Source: Eutypa lata
Lineage: Eukaryota; Ascomycota; Sordariomycetes; Xylariales; Diatrypaceae
NCBI GenBank assembly: GCA_022661535.1
Contig: JAKULF010000004.1
Coordinates: forward strand, 5,084,001 to 5,148,000
Reading direction: 5' to 3'
Length of the DNA stretch: 64,000 nucleotides
In this document: piece after piece, positions 47,535 through 60,325 of the stretch
Numbering within the stretch: position 1 is the stretch's first letter
Layout of the letters: each line of letters starts with the position of its first letter
The notes under the pieces: generated by a model
Seen by the model: only the letters and a program-made list of their open reading frames with translations
Told to the model about the DNA's origin: nothing
Databases searched by the model: none
Made by a program: the position numbers and the translations under genes

Positions 47535-48467
47535 TTGGAACAAAAAGAAATCAATCCAATCACATAAGTACGAAGAAGAGTCGTCGGGATAGATATTAGT
47601 ATTATTATGATGAAAGGTAAAGAGCGAGCATGTTGATTTGAGACTTTCAACAAAGATGACGGGTAGATGAGGATTCACAAACTCATTGTTTTTTCCTTTT
47701 CGGCCAAGTCAAGGCTTCACACGTACGAAGCACCCGACTAGTTAGCTAAACACGTTTCCGTTCCAGGCGGACCGTAGGACATCCTGGGGTCGCCCTTAGA
47801 GCCTTTCTTGTTTTGTATTAGTTCAAAGATCTGACTCCTGCAGGGAACAGATCCCTTCGCTAGGGGCCCTAGTTAGCACGTGGGGATTGCGGGTCTCGGC
47901 AGACAACGCAGCACTAAGAGTGTAACATCAGCAGGCCAACTACATACATACAGCACACACTTACACAGGTACTAGAAATATATAAAGCCAGCTTCACCGA
48001 TCAATTGAGAGAATATTATGGGTTCATGGGTTATATTCAGAGAACTCAGACGGATATTGTATGTCTAACAGCGTCGTAGAGTATTCCACGACACTCCAAC
48101 CAAAGCTCCCTAGAGTGATCCCATCAGGGCAGTGTCTTCAAGTAGACAACTTACCACCCAAAGAAATCCAGAAACAGGCCAAAGTGCAATGCATACATAC
48201 GATCCCTTCCAGGGGACTTATGGGTATCGATGTCAAATACAACGCAGGTGTATCTCATGCAGGTAACTAAATAACAATGATAAATAGGAAACGGCCCCTC
48301 CCTCCCTCCCCAATATTAGAAAGCCGTTGCACCGCCATGCAAGTCGCGGTGCAAGGCGTATATACAGTCCACCAGGATCCAATGACCCATCTATCCACCA
48401 CAGTGCCTACCCCCCACCGCCGCCTCTACCCCTGCCTGCCCCTCTTGTCCAGAGATCACTGAGGAGA
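47535..48467. other. Intergenic
   Basis: ZIP promoter and 3' side of the next minus-strand gene. Open frames near 48061-48462 (+) are not supported. A C-rich stretch (CCCCCCACCGCCGCC-like) lies near 48410-48435. Confidence 0.4.
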
Positions 48468-49550
48468 CTACTTGTGCAATTTATTCAGTCTCCTCTTCTT
48501 CGCGTTCTCTTTCTTCACGAGCTTTCCATACAACTTCTCGTGGTAGATGTTATTCGCTGCGACATTGTCGGTCGGGGCATACCCGCGCATTTTCAGCTCC
48601 TTCAAGGTTCTAGGAACGTACGTCGTGGGCCTGACAGGAGTGCCGGCGGACGGACGCTGTTGCCTGAGCCCCTGGTTACTGATGGCGGCGGCAGCAGGTG
48701 GCATCGGGGTGATACTGTAGGCCTGTCCGCTGTGGGCTGCTCCTGGGTTGGGCCCGCTTGGGCCTGACACCATAAGGGCCTCGCCTAGGAGAGGGTTGAC
48801 AGCTGGTGATGAAGCTGACACCATAGGGTCCTCACCTAAGAGAGGGTTGCCAAGTAGTGGCGGGCCTGTCGTAGGTTGACCTGACCAGCCGTATGGCCCA
48901 TAGCCAGGCTGGCTCGAGGCCATAGGGGCTCCTCCGAGAAGCAGTGGCTGCTGGTGATAATTCATCGATGCCGGTTCCAAGGGGGGAGGGTGTGAGTACG
49001 TGGGGGTGATATATGCCTGAGACATACCCGTATTATTGGTAGGCTGGTAGGACATATATTGGTTGTTGGGTCCTTGTGTCGTAGTTGGACCGGGAGGTGG
49101 CTGCCCCATGGGCTGATAAATAGGCCTCGGTGGCACACCGACATTGGCAGGGTACTGAGGCGTAGAGAACCCGGTGGATAGCTCATATCCACTCGGGCCG
49201 AAGGATTGCTGGGACATATCCAGGGTGAATGACGGCTGTGACATGTCCGTAAAAGGAGAGGGCTGACCCACAGTTGACCAGCCAATAGGTTCCTGTGATC
49301 CGGCCCCGTTGGGTTGCCCCTGGGGCATGCTGAAAGGAGGACGTTGCTCTATACGTCCCTGGGCCCCAGCCGGGATGGGGACTTGCTGGTGTATATCAGG
49401 GTTGACACTCTGCTGAGACGTAGGCTCGTCGAAGGAAAAGAATGTGTCCAGATAATCCTGGTTTAAAACGGGAAACGCTCCGGATATTTCCATATTGGGT
49501 GCTTCCTGAGATATGGGTGACGGCGCATTATACCACTCGAAATGATCCAT
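48468..49550 (-). CDS. Pro/Gln-rich disordered protein with basic C-terminal segment
   Basis: A single exon encodes 360 residues from the ATG at 49550 (MDHFEWYNAPSP); the frame is open 27 codons further, with another ATG at 49631. Most of the protein is low complexity: Gln, Pro, Gly, Ser and Met with repeated MSQ(P/Q)SF and NPLLGE(D/A) units. The only ordered-looking part is the C-terminus: PRTLKELKMRGYAPTDNVAA and a strongly basic tail (KKENAKKRRLNK) that could be a nuclear localisation or RNA-binding segment. It may be a transcription co-regulator or RNP component. No family recognised. Confidence 0.55.
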   Translation of the reverse strand: MDHFEWYNAPSPISQEAPNMEISGAFPVLNQDYLDTFFSFDEPTSQQSVNPDIHQQVPIPAGAQGRIEQRPPFSMPQGQPNGAGSQEPIGWSTVGQPSPFTDMSQPSFTLDMSQQSFGPSGYELSTGFSTPQYPANVGVPPRPIYQPMGQPPPGPTTTQGPNNQYMSYQPTNNTGMSQAYITPTYSHPPPLEPASMNYHQQPLLLGGAPMASSQPGYGPYGWSGQPTTGPPLLGNPLLGEDPMVSASSPAVNPLLGEALMVSGPSGPNPGAAHSGQAYSITPMPPAAAAISNQGLRQQRPSAGTPVRPTTYVPRTLKELKMRGYAPTDNVAANNIYHEKLYGKLVKKENAKKRRLNKLHK

Positions 49551-52500
49551 ACTGGCAGATTGCTGACGTTCCCTAGGTTGTACCGGTCCGTATCTTGATA
49601 GGCAACGCGTCTTCCAAGAATGAAGTAGCAATACAATAGTTTGTGGGAAGTGAGCTTAATGGGTGGTAGCAAAGGAGCAATTGGAAGAATGTATTTATAG
49701 GGTATGTTCTGATGAGAGAGTTTGAGAGTTTGTTGAAATATAATTTCAAAGATGAAATGAGGAACCGATGCGAGAGGTAGGACCTGGCTTTATAGGCAGA
49801 TCAATGGGCAGGTTTGTATCTATCTCCGGCATAGGGCTGCGAAAAACAAGGTTTTTAAGTCGCAGATAGATCTCTTGATAATGGCACTGATTATGCGAGT
49901 TCAAGTAAAATTTCGTGTGTTGTGACCTTGCTTAGGCATGAATAGGTGCTATTTCCGTGAGGTTGGTTCGTTTCTTTAAAGTATAGGACCTTTCTCCGAT
50001 ATGTCTGGATAGCTGGGGCTATTGAAGTTCTGAGTGGGTAGGTACATATGTAGTTAACTCTGTGAATTTTTGCTATGGGAGTACGTATTCGTAATTCCGC
50101 GTCATTGTGTAAATTACTATGGCAATCAAAAAGAAAAAAACCGTTCGGTGATCTGGATTGCAACTGATCCATCACTGCTCTGTAACCACGTCAATTATGT
50201 CTTATGCATCTCTTTTCATCCAGGATGTTGCGCTCTTTGGGCTCCAAGGCCTGTAAGGCAAATAGAGTTAAAGTCAATATTCTGTAGTAAAGATTATATA
50301 CGGAAGGGAGAGGCACTACGCATAGTAACCTTTCAGGAATCAGGAATCAGGAACCAGGAACCAGATTAGACACACATTTTTTACGATACATTGTAAGTAC
50401 ACACTCACGCTCTTGATTACATAACGCTCAACTTGTTACATACACCTAAGATGTATCTCCACAGCGACGTCAAACATCATTGAACCGCTTCCGTTTCACT
50501 ATACTACGGTACGCTCAATACACATGGCTAGACGGTGTGAATGAGTCATTTTGAGGCATCGATGTTAATAGTTTCACAAGCTAACTCATCCTATATCTCG
50601 GAGATATCATCCCACTCTACGAAATAGACACGTTTCAAAGTAGTTAGATAGTGCTACATACCGCTTGAGAGCCATATCTAACAAATTCGTACCTAAGTAA
50701 ATAATGATTCTACGCAGATACCATTTAGCCTGTGGAAACACTGCCAACGTATTCTTTCCTAAGTTTTTATCCTAAGCTAGCTGTCTTAAGCCCTTCAAAA
50801 TTTGTACTTCTCTGTGAAATAAAACCATTGCCAATGTGTAGCCATTTTATATGGCAAACATTTATCTCTTGTTGAAAACCTCGTGACTAAATATAGAAGG
50901 AAATACTGGTAAGATTGTGAGTAGCCCCTGATGTTTGGTATGTGACCCGCAATTAATATGACTATATATTGGACGACGTTTTTAGGTTGGCGGAACAGGC
51001 CGTGTCGATGCTTATCTACTTAAGCTACCCTAGCTTGGATATAGCGATTTTGAAATTTTGTAAATATAAGTCCTGTCGTGAGGTTGTAGGTGCTGATTCA
51101 TTTTACTAGTCCTAGTATGTGAGGTATTATACCGAGCCCATGGGGACTGAATGAACTTGAGCATGCACCAGTCAGAATGCATGTGCGAACATGCCCGTTG
51201 TATATTGGATTATTTCCTAAATAGTCAGCGATCGAACGTCAATACAGATATCCGGTTCTGGCAATTCAAACTCTAATACCGTAATTCTCTTCCAGTTGGA
51301 GTGATATTTATCTCTGGCCAAGCCTATTCATTGGCATGGTATGTCGAAACCATTTTCACAGCCCTCAACTTGAGGTGGACATTATGAATCTCTACTGGAG
51401 TATAAATTTGGTATTATATAAGAGTACGTTTTCTAGGACGGCGGTTGCGTGATTCCTTTCTTCTATGTACAATGAGTAGCTTTTTGTTTGATTGTACCAC
51501 CCTTAGCTGTTCGACGAATAAGCTTGCAGTCCTAGTTGATAGCTACTATTGCGTAATAAGGATCGCTTCCGAGGAGAACCTATACAATATCTCAATGTAC
51601 CTAACTTTACATAGGTTCGTGATTCTATAAACGAGATCTCGTCAACCTGGGTCGGTCCGTAGCGATGTAGCTGCGTTAATAACCCGTTCGGATTAAGAGT
51701 AAAGCGCAGGCATTCATATACCTACAAAACTTAACCCTCCAGGTTCTTATTCCACCTTGTTGATAATATTGTCCCGTAATAAGGTCTCATCCTTGATAAA
51801 ATACGAGGCAAGTCAATGTGTTACCTAATAATTATTGTCAATTCGTATTTCCATGGTTCACTTGACGTTATAATAACTGCAACCACAATGGATTAATTGT
51901 CCCGAGGCCTCATTGCGGTCCGCCGGTTCTGGACTCATGCGTAACGGTGGCTTCCCGATCGCGAAAGATCCAACTTTAGCCAATCGGATGGCTAGCGCCT
52001 CATCTCGTCATAGGGTCAGCGCATGCCGTATCTGTACCCCTCTGGCTTCTTGGCGCTTGAGTCAACGGCGACAGCAACCCAAGAGGAGAAACTGGCGCCT
52101 TGGGCTGCAGAGTGTCGTTGCATTGCCCTAGAAGTATTGGCTTAATTGAGCGAATACCTGCTTATATGGCTTTTCCTACAACCATCATTGCGAATATCGC
52201 GTACTTTCAGCGTGCTGTTTGCTATGTGCGGCAAGTGACGGATCATTCGTCGACAGTAGGCGCTGAAGACAAGAAGGGAAGCTGCTTGACACCCTATGCC
52301 AGCTAAAAGTTGGAAAGCCAAGACTTATCGCTCTTCGCCTACATCTGGCAACGCCAGCTCCGTTAGATCAGGGAGCTGAGAAGATATTGTCCTCCCAACC
52401 TTAAACCGACTATGCCGGGATTCAAGTCAGCCGAACGACCAACCTGCCAACCTGTCAGCCTGCCCCGGAGTTATGTGCCGAGACCCGTCCGGCAACTATA

Positions 52501-53471
52501 GGCCCCGCAAAGATGAACCTCTTTTCGATGTCGCGCATCGATTATTCCTTTATAGTAAAGATGGGTACAGTCAATGACTACCATCTCATTCGCTTAGGTT
52601 GATATAGGGCGCCGCATTATAGGGGTTGAGGTTGAACGAATAAATGCCTTGTCTCTAAGCAATAAGCCACATCTATTTTATCGCCTGCCTATTCCAGCCG
52701 GGCTTCCAGGACTAGTTGCTGAGTTGGGCCTTTCTCTCTTGTTCATTACCAGGAGGCTTGACATTGCTTTAAGCTTAAACGTTGTGATTTACGATGAAAT
52801 AGCCTATCCGAGATGTAGATCCGGGTGCGTTCCGACCTCAGCGCAGGCCACACGTGCTACACAAGAGAAGCTATATTCTTTAAGCCACAACAAGTAGTCC
52901 ATACGCCGCCCTCCATGCAATGTAAATGTTGTGATACAACATCTCGGGAGCAGTTACCTGCCCAGTTCCTATCTAGCATGTGCTCCTTACCTAGGTTTTT
53001 CTTGAGATGTTAGTCCGTAACCCTTCGAACAGGTTTTTTGTAACCCCACGCCGGTCTCTTAAGGCCAACACGCCTCCCTGTACCAAGTTTCTCGTTGTTG
53101 AGGAGCTTGTGTCATTGATGCAGTTATGATGATACTGCCACTCCTCCTTCCTTATTAAGCACTCTTCGCCGTCACCCCATTGAACTAACCCCCTTAGCCC
53201 CCTAACGCCTATCAGGAAGCTGTCATGATTGCAAGCAAAGGGGCTGTCGTGTGTTGACAACTTCATGGTCGAGTATATTAGCAAGCAACAATGAGGTATG
53301 CGATCCGGTATAGCACGCCACATCTCAAGACTTCGGGGTCTATATAAGACAAGGGCAGATCCCTCCTTATCACAATATGTCTTTTCTCGACCATCACAGA
53401 CACCAAGCAAGCAAGCCCCGAGCTCTCAAGTCCTCCTTCGTCTAGTTAGATTATCTAAGCATCGATCAACC
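49551..53471. other. Gene-poor 3.9-kb region
   Basis: This is the longest gap in the window. It is AT-rich up to about 51900. A small tandem repeat of a seven-base unit (CAGGAAT x2, CAGGAAC x2) is at 50334-50364. From 51900 to 52560 the DNA is GC-richer and carries open frames (51913-52131, 52100-52306, +) that may be remnants of a decayed gene, but I cannot name it. The last 200 bases hold the subtilisin promoter. Confidence 0.45.
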
Positions 53472-54809
<1,338 letters not shown>

Positions 54810-55988
54810 GCGCAGTATCTAATTGCCACCGTCTCACCGGAACTCGGAAGTCACATAGGCATGGCTTGGCTAGATACCTAGGTAACCTGAGTTAGGATAA
54901 CTTAATCTGCATAAGGAGGATTTGCGCCGGAATACTCGCGACACACCCCCTTGAGGGTTCTTGGATTGATTAAATAGACTTCTATTAGAGGACAAATAAT
55001 TTGAATAGAATGATGTGGCTTTAAAAACTCATTTATTTTGTTGATGCCGTGTTTAACCGATCCCCCCCTGAACATGTGCCCCTGAATCGGTTATGACTAG
55101 GCCCAACCCTCCAGTCATACTATAGCCACATCACCCAATATCAGTGCTGTGATTACACACTTATGCGCTTGGATTTCTTGGAATTATAGACTAAGGGAAT
55201 GATTAGAATGACTCCTTTCCCCATGGCCATCTACATGTTGCTGAGGTTTTAGGTTTGGTCTATACTCTTCATCGATACTTTATTTCATCAGATTTTGACT
55301 CCGAAAGCGCGTGCAGTATATATATCTTTTGAGCTGCGTACATACAAAATGAAAACTTTAAGATACGCTCGTTCGGTTGCTGTGTAAAGTTTAACATTGG
55401 CCTATATTTAGCCTAGACTCTATTTAAATCATAACGTTATCCTTATTATGTGCTATATACTCCACGCTTATATCCAAGGATGGTATATAGTTATTGGGCG
55501 CATTGATATTAGCCACTTTGAGTTGAATTTAGGACCGTCTAGTCAGCGGTTTGCCTAGAATCAATAGTCTAGCCTGCCGATTTTGTGACACACCTTGCAA
55601 CCCCCAAAGAAGGAGCGAGGAACATTTTCGTAGCCTGCGGTGCATTTCTCGAAGAGGTAGAGAGGCTCTAAGGATCAAGTATATATCATAACTCGGCACC
55701 AACCTAGAAGTGTACCATGTCAATGAGAGAAATATCAGCGAAAAAAATGACCCTTTCCATGAAGTGATTGGCTTCAATAAACGATTTATTTGTCAAAAGA
55801 AGAAGAGAGAAAAAAAGAGGAAAAGGAAAAAACATGTTGATTCGCGAGATAGCTTTGAAGTCAATGGGAATCATGTTCATGATTTGTTTGTGCACTGAAC
55901 CTTTGAATTGTGTGTATCCCGTGGTATTTTTACTAAATAGACGGAGACTGCAGGGGCAAAAATAAAGTATCAAAAAAGAAAAATGAAG
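54810..55988. other. AT-rich spacer with poly-T downstream of the first tRNA-like gene
   Basis: No coding region is supported; the open frames are short and overlap. Reading the minus strand just beyond 55989 gives CTTCATTTTTCTTTTTTG, a good Pol III terminator for the tRNA-like gene. An A/G-rich stretch (GAAGAAGAGAGAAAAAAAGAGG) is at about 55799-55820. Confidence 0.45.
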
Positions 55989-56093
55989 GGCCACGACAGG
56001 AATCGAACTCTGTCCCTCTCTCATCAGGTAGAAGTAGTAGTAATGATAATACGGAATACTTGTGAGAGTGTGCAACCATTACACCACGCGGCC
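55989..56093 (-). tRNA. tRNA-like gene, copy 1, anticodon unassigned
   Basis: The minus strand folds as a tRNA of 105 bases with a 41-base anticodon loop. The acceptor stem is GGCCGCG with CGTGGCC (one G-U). The D arm is GTGT-AATGGTT-GCAC, the anticodon stem CTCTC with GAGAG, and the T loop TTCGATT. A box (TGGTGTAATGG) and B box (GTTCGATTCC) are present, and a T-run follows. Two features are odd: the T stem pairs only with one bulged A, and the loop base at position 33 is C, not T. So the anticodon, and whether the extra 34 bases are an intron, are uncertain. The acceptor and D arm look most like tRNA-His or tRNA-Gln of fungi. Confidence 0.5.
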
Positions 56094-56676
56094 TTAAGGT
56101 GGTTTGTTAGAAGGTCTCTAACTATCTCAATACATATAGGCATACTCTATCCTGTCGTCCCTTCAACCATGTGGTTATCGATATTATAAGGTTTGAGATT
56201 GGGCCCGAAGGAGAGTTAGTTGAAAGCAGTGCTAAGCACAGCATTCCACTTCACGACTGAATTAAACCGTGCTACCTCATCGATTTAAAAGCAAACTACA
56301 ATTAGGTATCGCAAGATTAGCTCTGGCGTTAGGGTATGGCATACATATACTCTTCCTTGGAACAATCACTACGATACTGATTACCATTTTTAATACATAA
56401 TTGAAAAGTGACGATCATATGATGGTGCTACCTCCTGCCTTCTGCCTTCAGTGCAATCGTTATGGCGACTTCGGTTACTTACCATCTGAGCAAAAGCCAT
56501 CTAGATTTTGTGTCCACTGATAAACAAGAGGAAGTTTCGGGGGTGGATTTTGATTTGTGCAGTTGCTAAGTATTTCATATCGCTTAAAAGTGCTGTGGAT
56601 TGAAATTACCGGCGTTGATAGGAGACAGAGCGAAGATAAAAAAAACGAGAAGAAAATACCAAAAAGAGAATTGAGT
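56094..56676. other. Spacer between the two tRNA-like genes
   Basis: AT-rich, no supported coding region. Minus-strand sequence beyond 56677 reads ACTCAATTCTCTTTTTGG, a possible Pol III terminator for copy 2. Flanking similarity to copy 1 stops within a few tens of bases of the gene. Confidence 0.45.
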
Positions 56677-56781
56677 GGCCATGGCAGGAATCGAACTCTG
56701 CCCCTCTCTCATCAGGTAGAAGTAGTAGTAATGATAATACGGAATACTTGTGAGAGTGTGCAACCATTACACTACACGGCC
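56677..56781 (-). tRNA. tRNA-like gene, copy 2, anticodon unassigned
   Basis: This is the same length and fold as the copy at 55989-56093, with 100 of 105 bases identical. Of the five differences, two pairs are compensatory: acceptor pair 6-67 is C-G in copy 1 and U-A here, and the outer T-stem pair is A-U in copy 1 and G-C here. The fifth is base 9 (G to A). The 41-base anticodon loop is identical in both. The acceptor GGCCGTG with CATGGCC is close to fungal tRNA-His, but no GUG anticodon is at the expected place. The bulged A in the T stem is shared. Confidence 0.5.
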
Positions 56782-58929
56782 TTTAGACTGTTTGTTAAAA
56801 GGTGGTAAACTTATTTAGATATATAAGGTCGTTGTCCAAGAGTTCTAAGTGTGTATGTGATAAGGTTTGAAGTCGGCCTGCGAAGTACGAACATAACTGC
56901 GTCTAAACTTTTCAGCCGGTATAGCACTAGTAAAGCTTATCTAAAATATAATGAGTGAAGGCGGTGATAATATAGAAAATCATAGGAACAGGATGTAAGA
57001 TAGAAATATTAGAGGCCGACTGGAGACTACTATGTTTGGTATAGCTAGGGGCAATACATGCTTTTCTATACAAGGACGATGAAACCCTTGAAGGCTAGAC
57101 TTATTGGGAAACTTACAACACCAGACATTCCCAAGCAGAACGCATGAAGCTCGAATGTAATTTAATAATAGACGAAAATACCAGTATACTGAATTTAGTT
57201 AGTAAGTGCATAATGGTTAGAAGCGGACAAATGCTTTTCCTAATACCCAGTATCGTTATATCCATCAAGGCCCATATGCAGATTTTGATTGGACAGTCGT
57301 GTTTCCTGGCGAGGTTGTGATCTAAGTAAGGGGGAAGTGCCAAGATTTTGAACAAAGAAGCCAAGGTAGGAGTACACTGGACAAAGTTTCAACGACCCGC
57401 GTATGAAAACATTAATAAGTAGAAGAGTCAAGATCGAATAGATAGTAGCACTTCCCAACCCGAGCGAACTTGTCCTAAATAAGAGACTCGATGTTATCGA
57501 CCTAAGGCCTTCCCATTGCAAAGCCAAATCTCCTATCCAACTAAGAACGCCAGCCAACGACGGACTAGACTAGTAGAGGAGCTCGCACGTAGCTTTCATT
57601 GTGAGGTACGGTCTGTCCAAACGCTACACCCGTTTCTATTGCCGTTCTAAGAAGCCTGGATATCAAATACCACGTCCCCGAATTCGGGTAACTGCGTTTC
57701 GTGTGAGGCTGACCGCTACCTAAGTAGGTAATGCGATGGCTAATAAAGAAGTAGCAAACCTGCGGCAGGGTTCACCGTCGTTCAAGATGTACTTACCCAC
57801 CTATTTCCCATACACCTACTTAGGCAAATTCCTCATCATATATCATGCCATGGATGGAGGGGTGATTGAGTTGGGTTGCACCATTAGCTATATGTACTCT
57901 ACTGTCTACCTATCAAGACACGACGTTGATATGCCTGTGTGATATAAAAAGACGAGTGATAGGGCTTCCTAGCTACACGACAGAACACAGTTGGCGTAGG
58001 TTTGAGCAGATATCCCCGCCGCGTGGCTGGCGCTAAACCTCGCTTTGGGGATCGTTACCAAGACTACGGCAAGCGGCTACATGTGTCACTGGGCCTAACC
58101 GCCCGCCACATTATTGGGTCGCTCTTTTTCTTCGATCCGTTGATATCTTTTGATTTCTATGTGCGTATGTACGATGGTAATGTGCACTTAAATAGAAGCG
58201 AGGAAGTCCAACTTGATGGTATAGGGAATACATAATAAGTACACGTAGTTGTAATTATTACCCGAAGTTTTTTTCTTTCTTTTTCTTCATGTTTTGTACC
58301 ACACGTCTGCCAGCCTCTTTGACATTAGACGATCGTGACGATGCAGGCTAGAGGAAAAGAAAAGAGCTATGAAGCACTGGAGCTACATGTACATAGGAAA
58401 AGTAGACCAATGCTGTATGTTTCTTTAACGACATCATTGACACTGAGCGGTCTGGAGTAATTGACCTATAAAGTAGCACACATTTCACAATGCAAATATA
58501 AGGAGAGGGTTTCATATCAGTCAGTTATCATGTATGTTTGCATATATTATAAGTTAGTGTTACCTAAGATGTGACGGTTACACTAAATATCCAGCTCACT
58601 GGAACCTTTACACACGGGCGAACTTTGTCTGCATATGGCATGGCTATGGTTGTGCAGGAATCGAATTCAGGTTTCTGGTGTTATTCGATCTTGGTTCTGA
58701 TAATTTATCTGGCAGCATCATCATCATCCCACTCCCACCATCTCCCATCTCCAATTGCGAAATCCACAAACCCCTTGAAGAGTCCCAAGACATAATCGAC
58801 AAACCGACCACCAGTGACTTCGGGTATAATATAGAACTTGCCTAAAAGTAAAACAACCATTTCGAACATCTAAGACATCTTTAAGAGAACATCATCCACC
58901 ATCTACTACAAATATACCCATTATCCAGC
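56782..58929. other. Gene-free AT-rich region
   Basis: Open frames at 57113-57557 (-), 57736-57942, 58002-58235 and 58571-58795 (+) lack splice partners, signals and recognisable content. The last 100 bases are the promoter of the X325 gene. Confidence 0.4.
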
Positions 58930-59755
58930 ATGTTCTCCGCAATTCCCATCCTTCTTGTCGGCAGCATCCAGCTGGTATCGGCCCACTTCTCGATCACGTA
59001 CCCTTGGTGGCGCGCCGATAGTATATCACCATCGAATAAGAGTTACAACCAGTTCACATGGCCATGTGAGTACCTAGCTACCCTCCACTAAACTGCGAAT
59101 ACCATCTGCAGCTTTCGCTGCTGCTAAGAGTCGATCGTATTTGCTAATCGAGGGTGCTTTGCTACCTATGCGAAAATAGGCGCTGGCGTACCTATCAACA
59201 ATGAAAACCGAACCGAGTGGCCGCTGACCGGGGGTGCTGTCTCGGTCGACCTGCACCATCCCTGGACGTATCTCTTCATCAATTTGGGGCTTGGCGATGG
59301 CGAGCAGGAGGTTACGAACTTCAACATCTCGTTCACACCGTATATCCTGAACGTCACTGGCAAGGGCGACTTCTGCCTTCCCGAGCTGACCATCCCCGAG
59401 GACATGCGCATAGAGGGCCAGAACGCCACTCTCCAGGTCGTCGCCAACGGTGCATCTGGCGAGTCCTTTTACAATGTGAGTCGAGCATGGATAGGATACG
59501 TGATTAATGTGGATCAAAGTGCTGATTCTCCGTCCCAAGTGCGCAGATATCGTCCTCCGAGCTAATGTGTCTGCGCACACGTGCGCCAATGCGTCTGAAA
59601 TTCATGCGGGTGTTATCGGTACCACACCTCAATGTGAAGCACCTGAAGATGAGCCTGAAATACCAGGCTCGGCAGCAGGAATGACAGCTATTAGCTTCAC
59701 TCTAACTATTCTGATCGGACTGGCGGCCGCCTTTGCCATAAGTTTGGGGATGTAA
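58930..59755 (+). CDS. X325/BIM1-like GPI-anchored copper protein
   Basis: Exons are 58930-59065, 59180-59475 and 59540-59755, giving 215 residues; donors are both GTGAGT, and both joins keep phase (the second acceptor is CCAAG, not the later GCAG). The signal peptide MFSAIPILLVGSIQLVSA would be cut before His19, leaving an N-terminal His, as in LPMO-like copper proteins. HFSITYPWWRADS, FTWPCAGVP, NRTEWPLTGGAVSVDLHHPWTY and VTGKGDFCLPEL are all hallmarks of the X325/BIM1 family. Cysteines are paired as in the family. The C-terminus (PGSAAG then a hydrophobic tail) is a GPI signal. Relatives bind copper at the surface, in copper uptake (Cryptococcus BIM1) or wall biology, and do not oxidise polysaccharides. 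Confidence 0.88.
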
Positions 59756-60325
59756 TAAATGAGACTCCTGATAAAACGAAGTGGGAGTAGGTAGAGGCTT
59801 CGGAGAATGATTGAAACCCTCGGAGGATCTTCGAGGACCAGACATGTAGCGTATCCGGAATGCGCTGTACAGTAGGTCTGAGGCGTGGCACTGGTAGTTA
59901 GACCAAGCAATGCAAATCGTTCAAGACCTCGAGGTCATGATAGTTGGCTTGGGTTGACGTAGTGACTTACGGTTGTTATATATAATCACAGCGGCCTGTT
60001 AAACGAGCCTCAAAACACCAACATTTCCTTCTAATATAATTGTTTCAACAGTGGTATATGTGCACCCGTAGTGGTTGCGCCCAGAAACCTTAAAGCTCCC
60101 GAGCTGAACGGATGCAGTATACTGTGCTGTCAGTGATGCTTCTAATAGTATATGCATTTCGCCAAAATTCGCCGTGTATGCCTCGTCCAATAATCAAATA
60201 TAGCAATGCGAAGTTTAGTTCAAAGTGTAAATCATCTCCGGGGTATCTGTCATCATCATCTTCATCAACGCGAATTTGGCGCATCTAATGCAAATCGCTC
60301 GTATCAACCATCCAGGTAAGTTCAT
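59756..60325. other. Intergenic, convergent 3' ends
   Basis: Between the 3' ends of the X325 and kinase genes. Open frames 59629-59910, 59999-60190 and 60090-60284 (-) are not supported. The last has an acidic run, but no other sign of coding. Confidence 0.4.

Noticed and set aside
57113..57557. Overlapping minus-strand frames with hydrophobic segments
   Set aside because: Two frames overlap without a plausible intron and no family was recognised; hydrophobicity is expected from AT-rich DNA.
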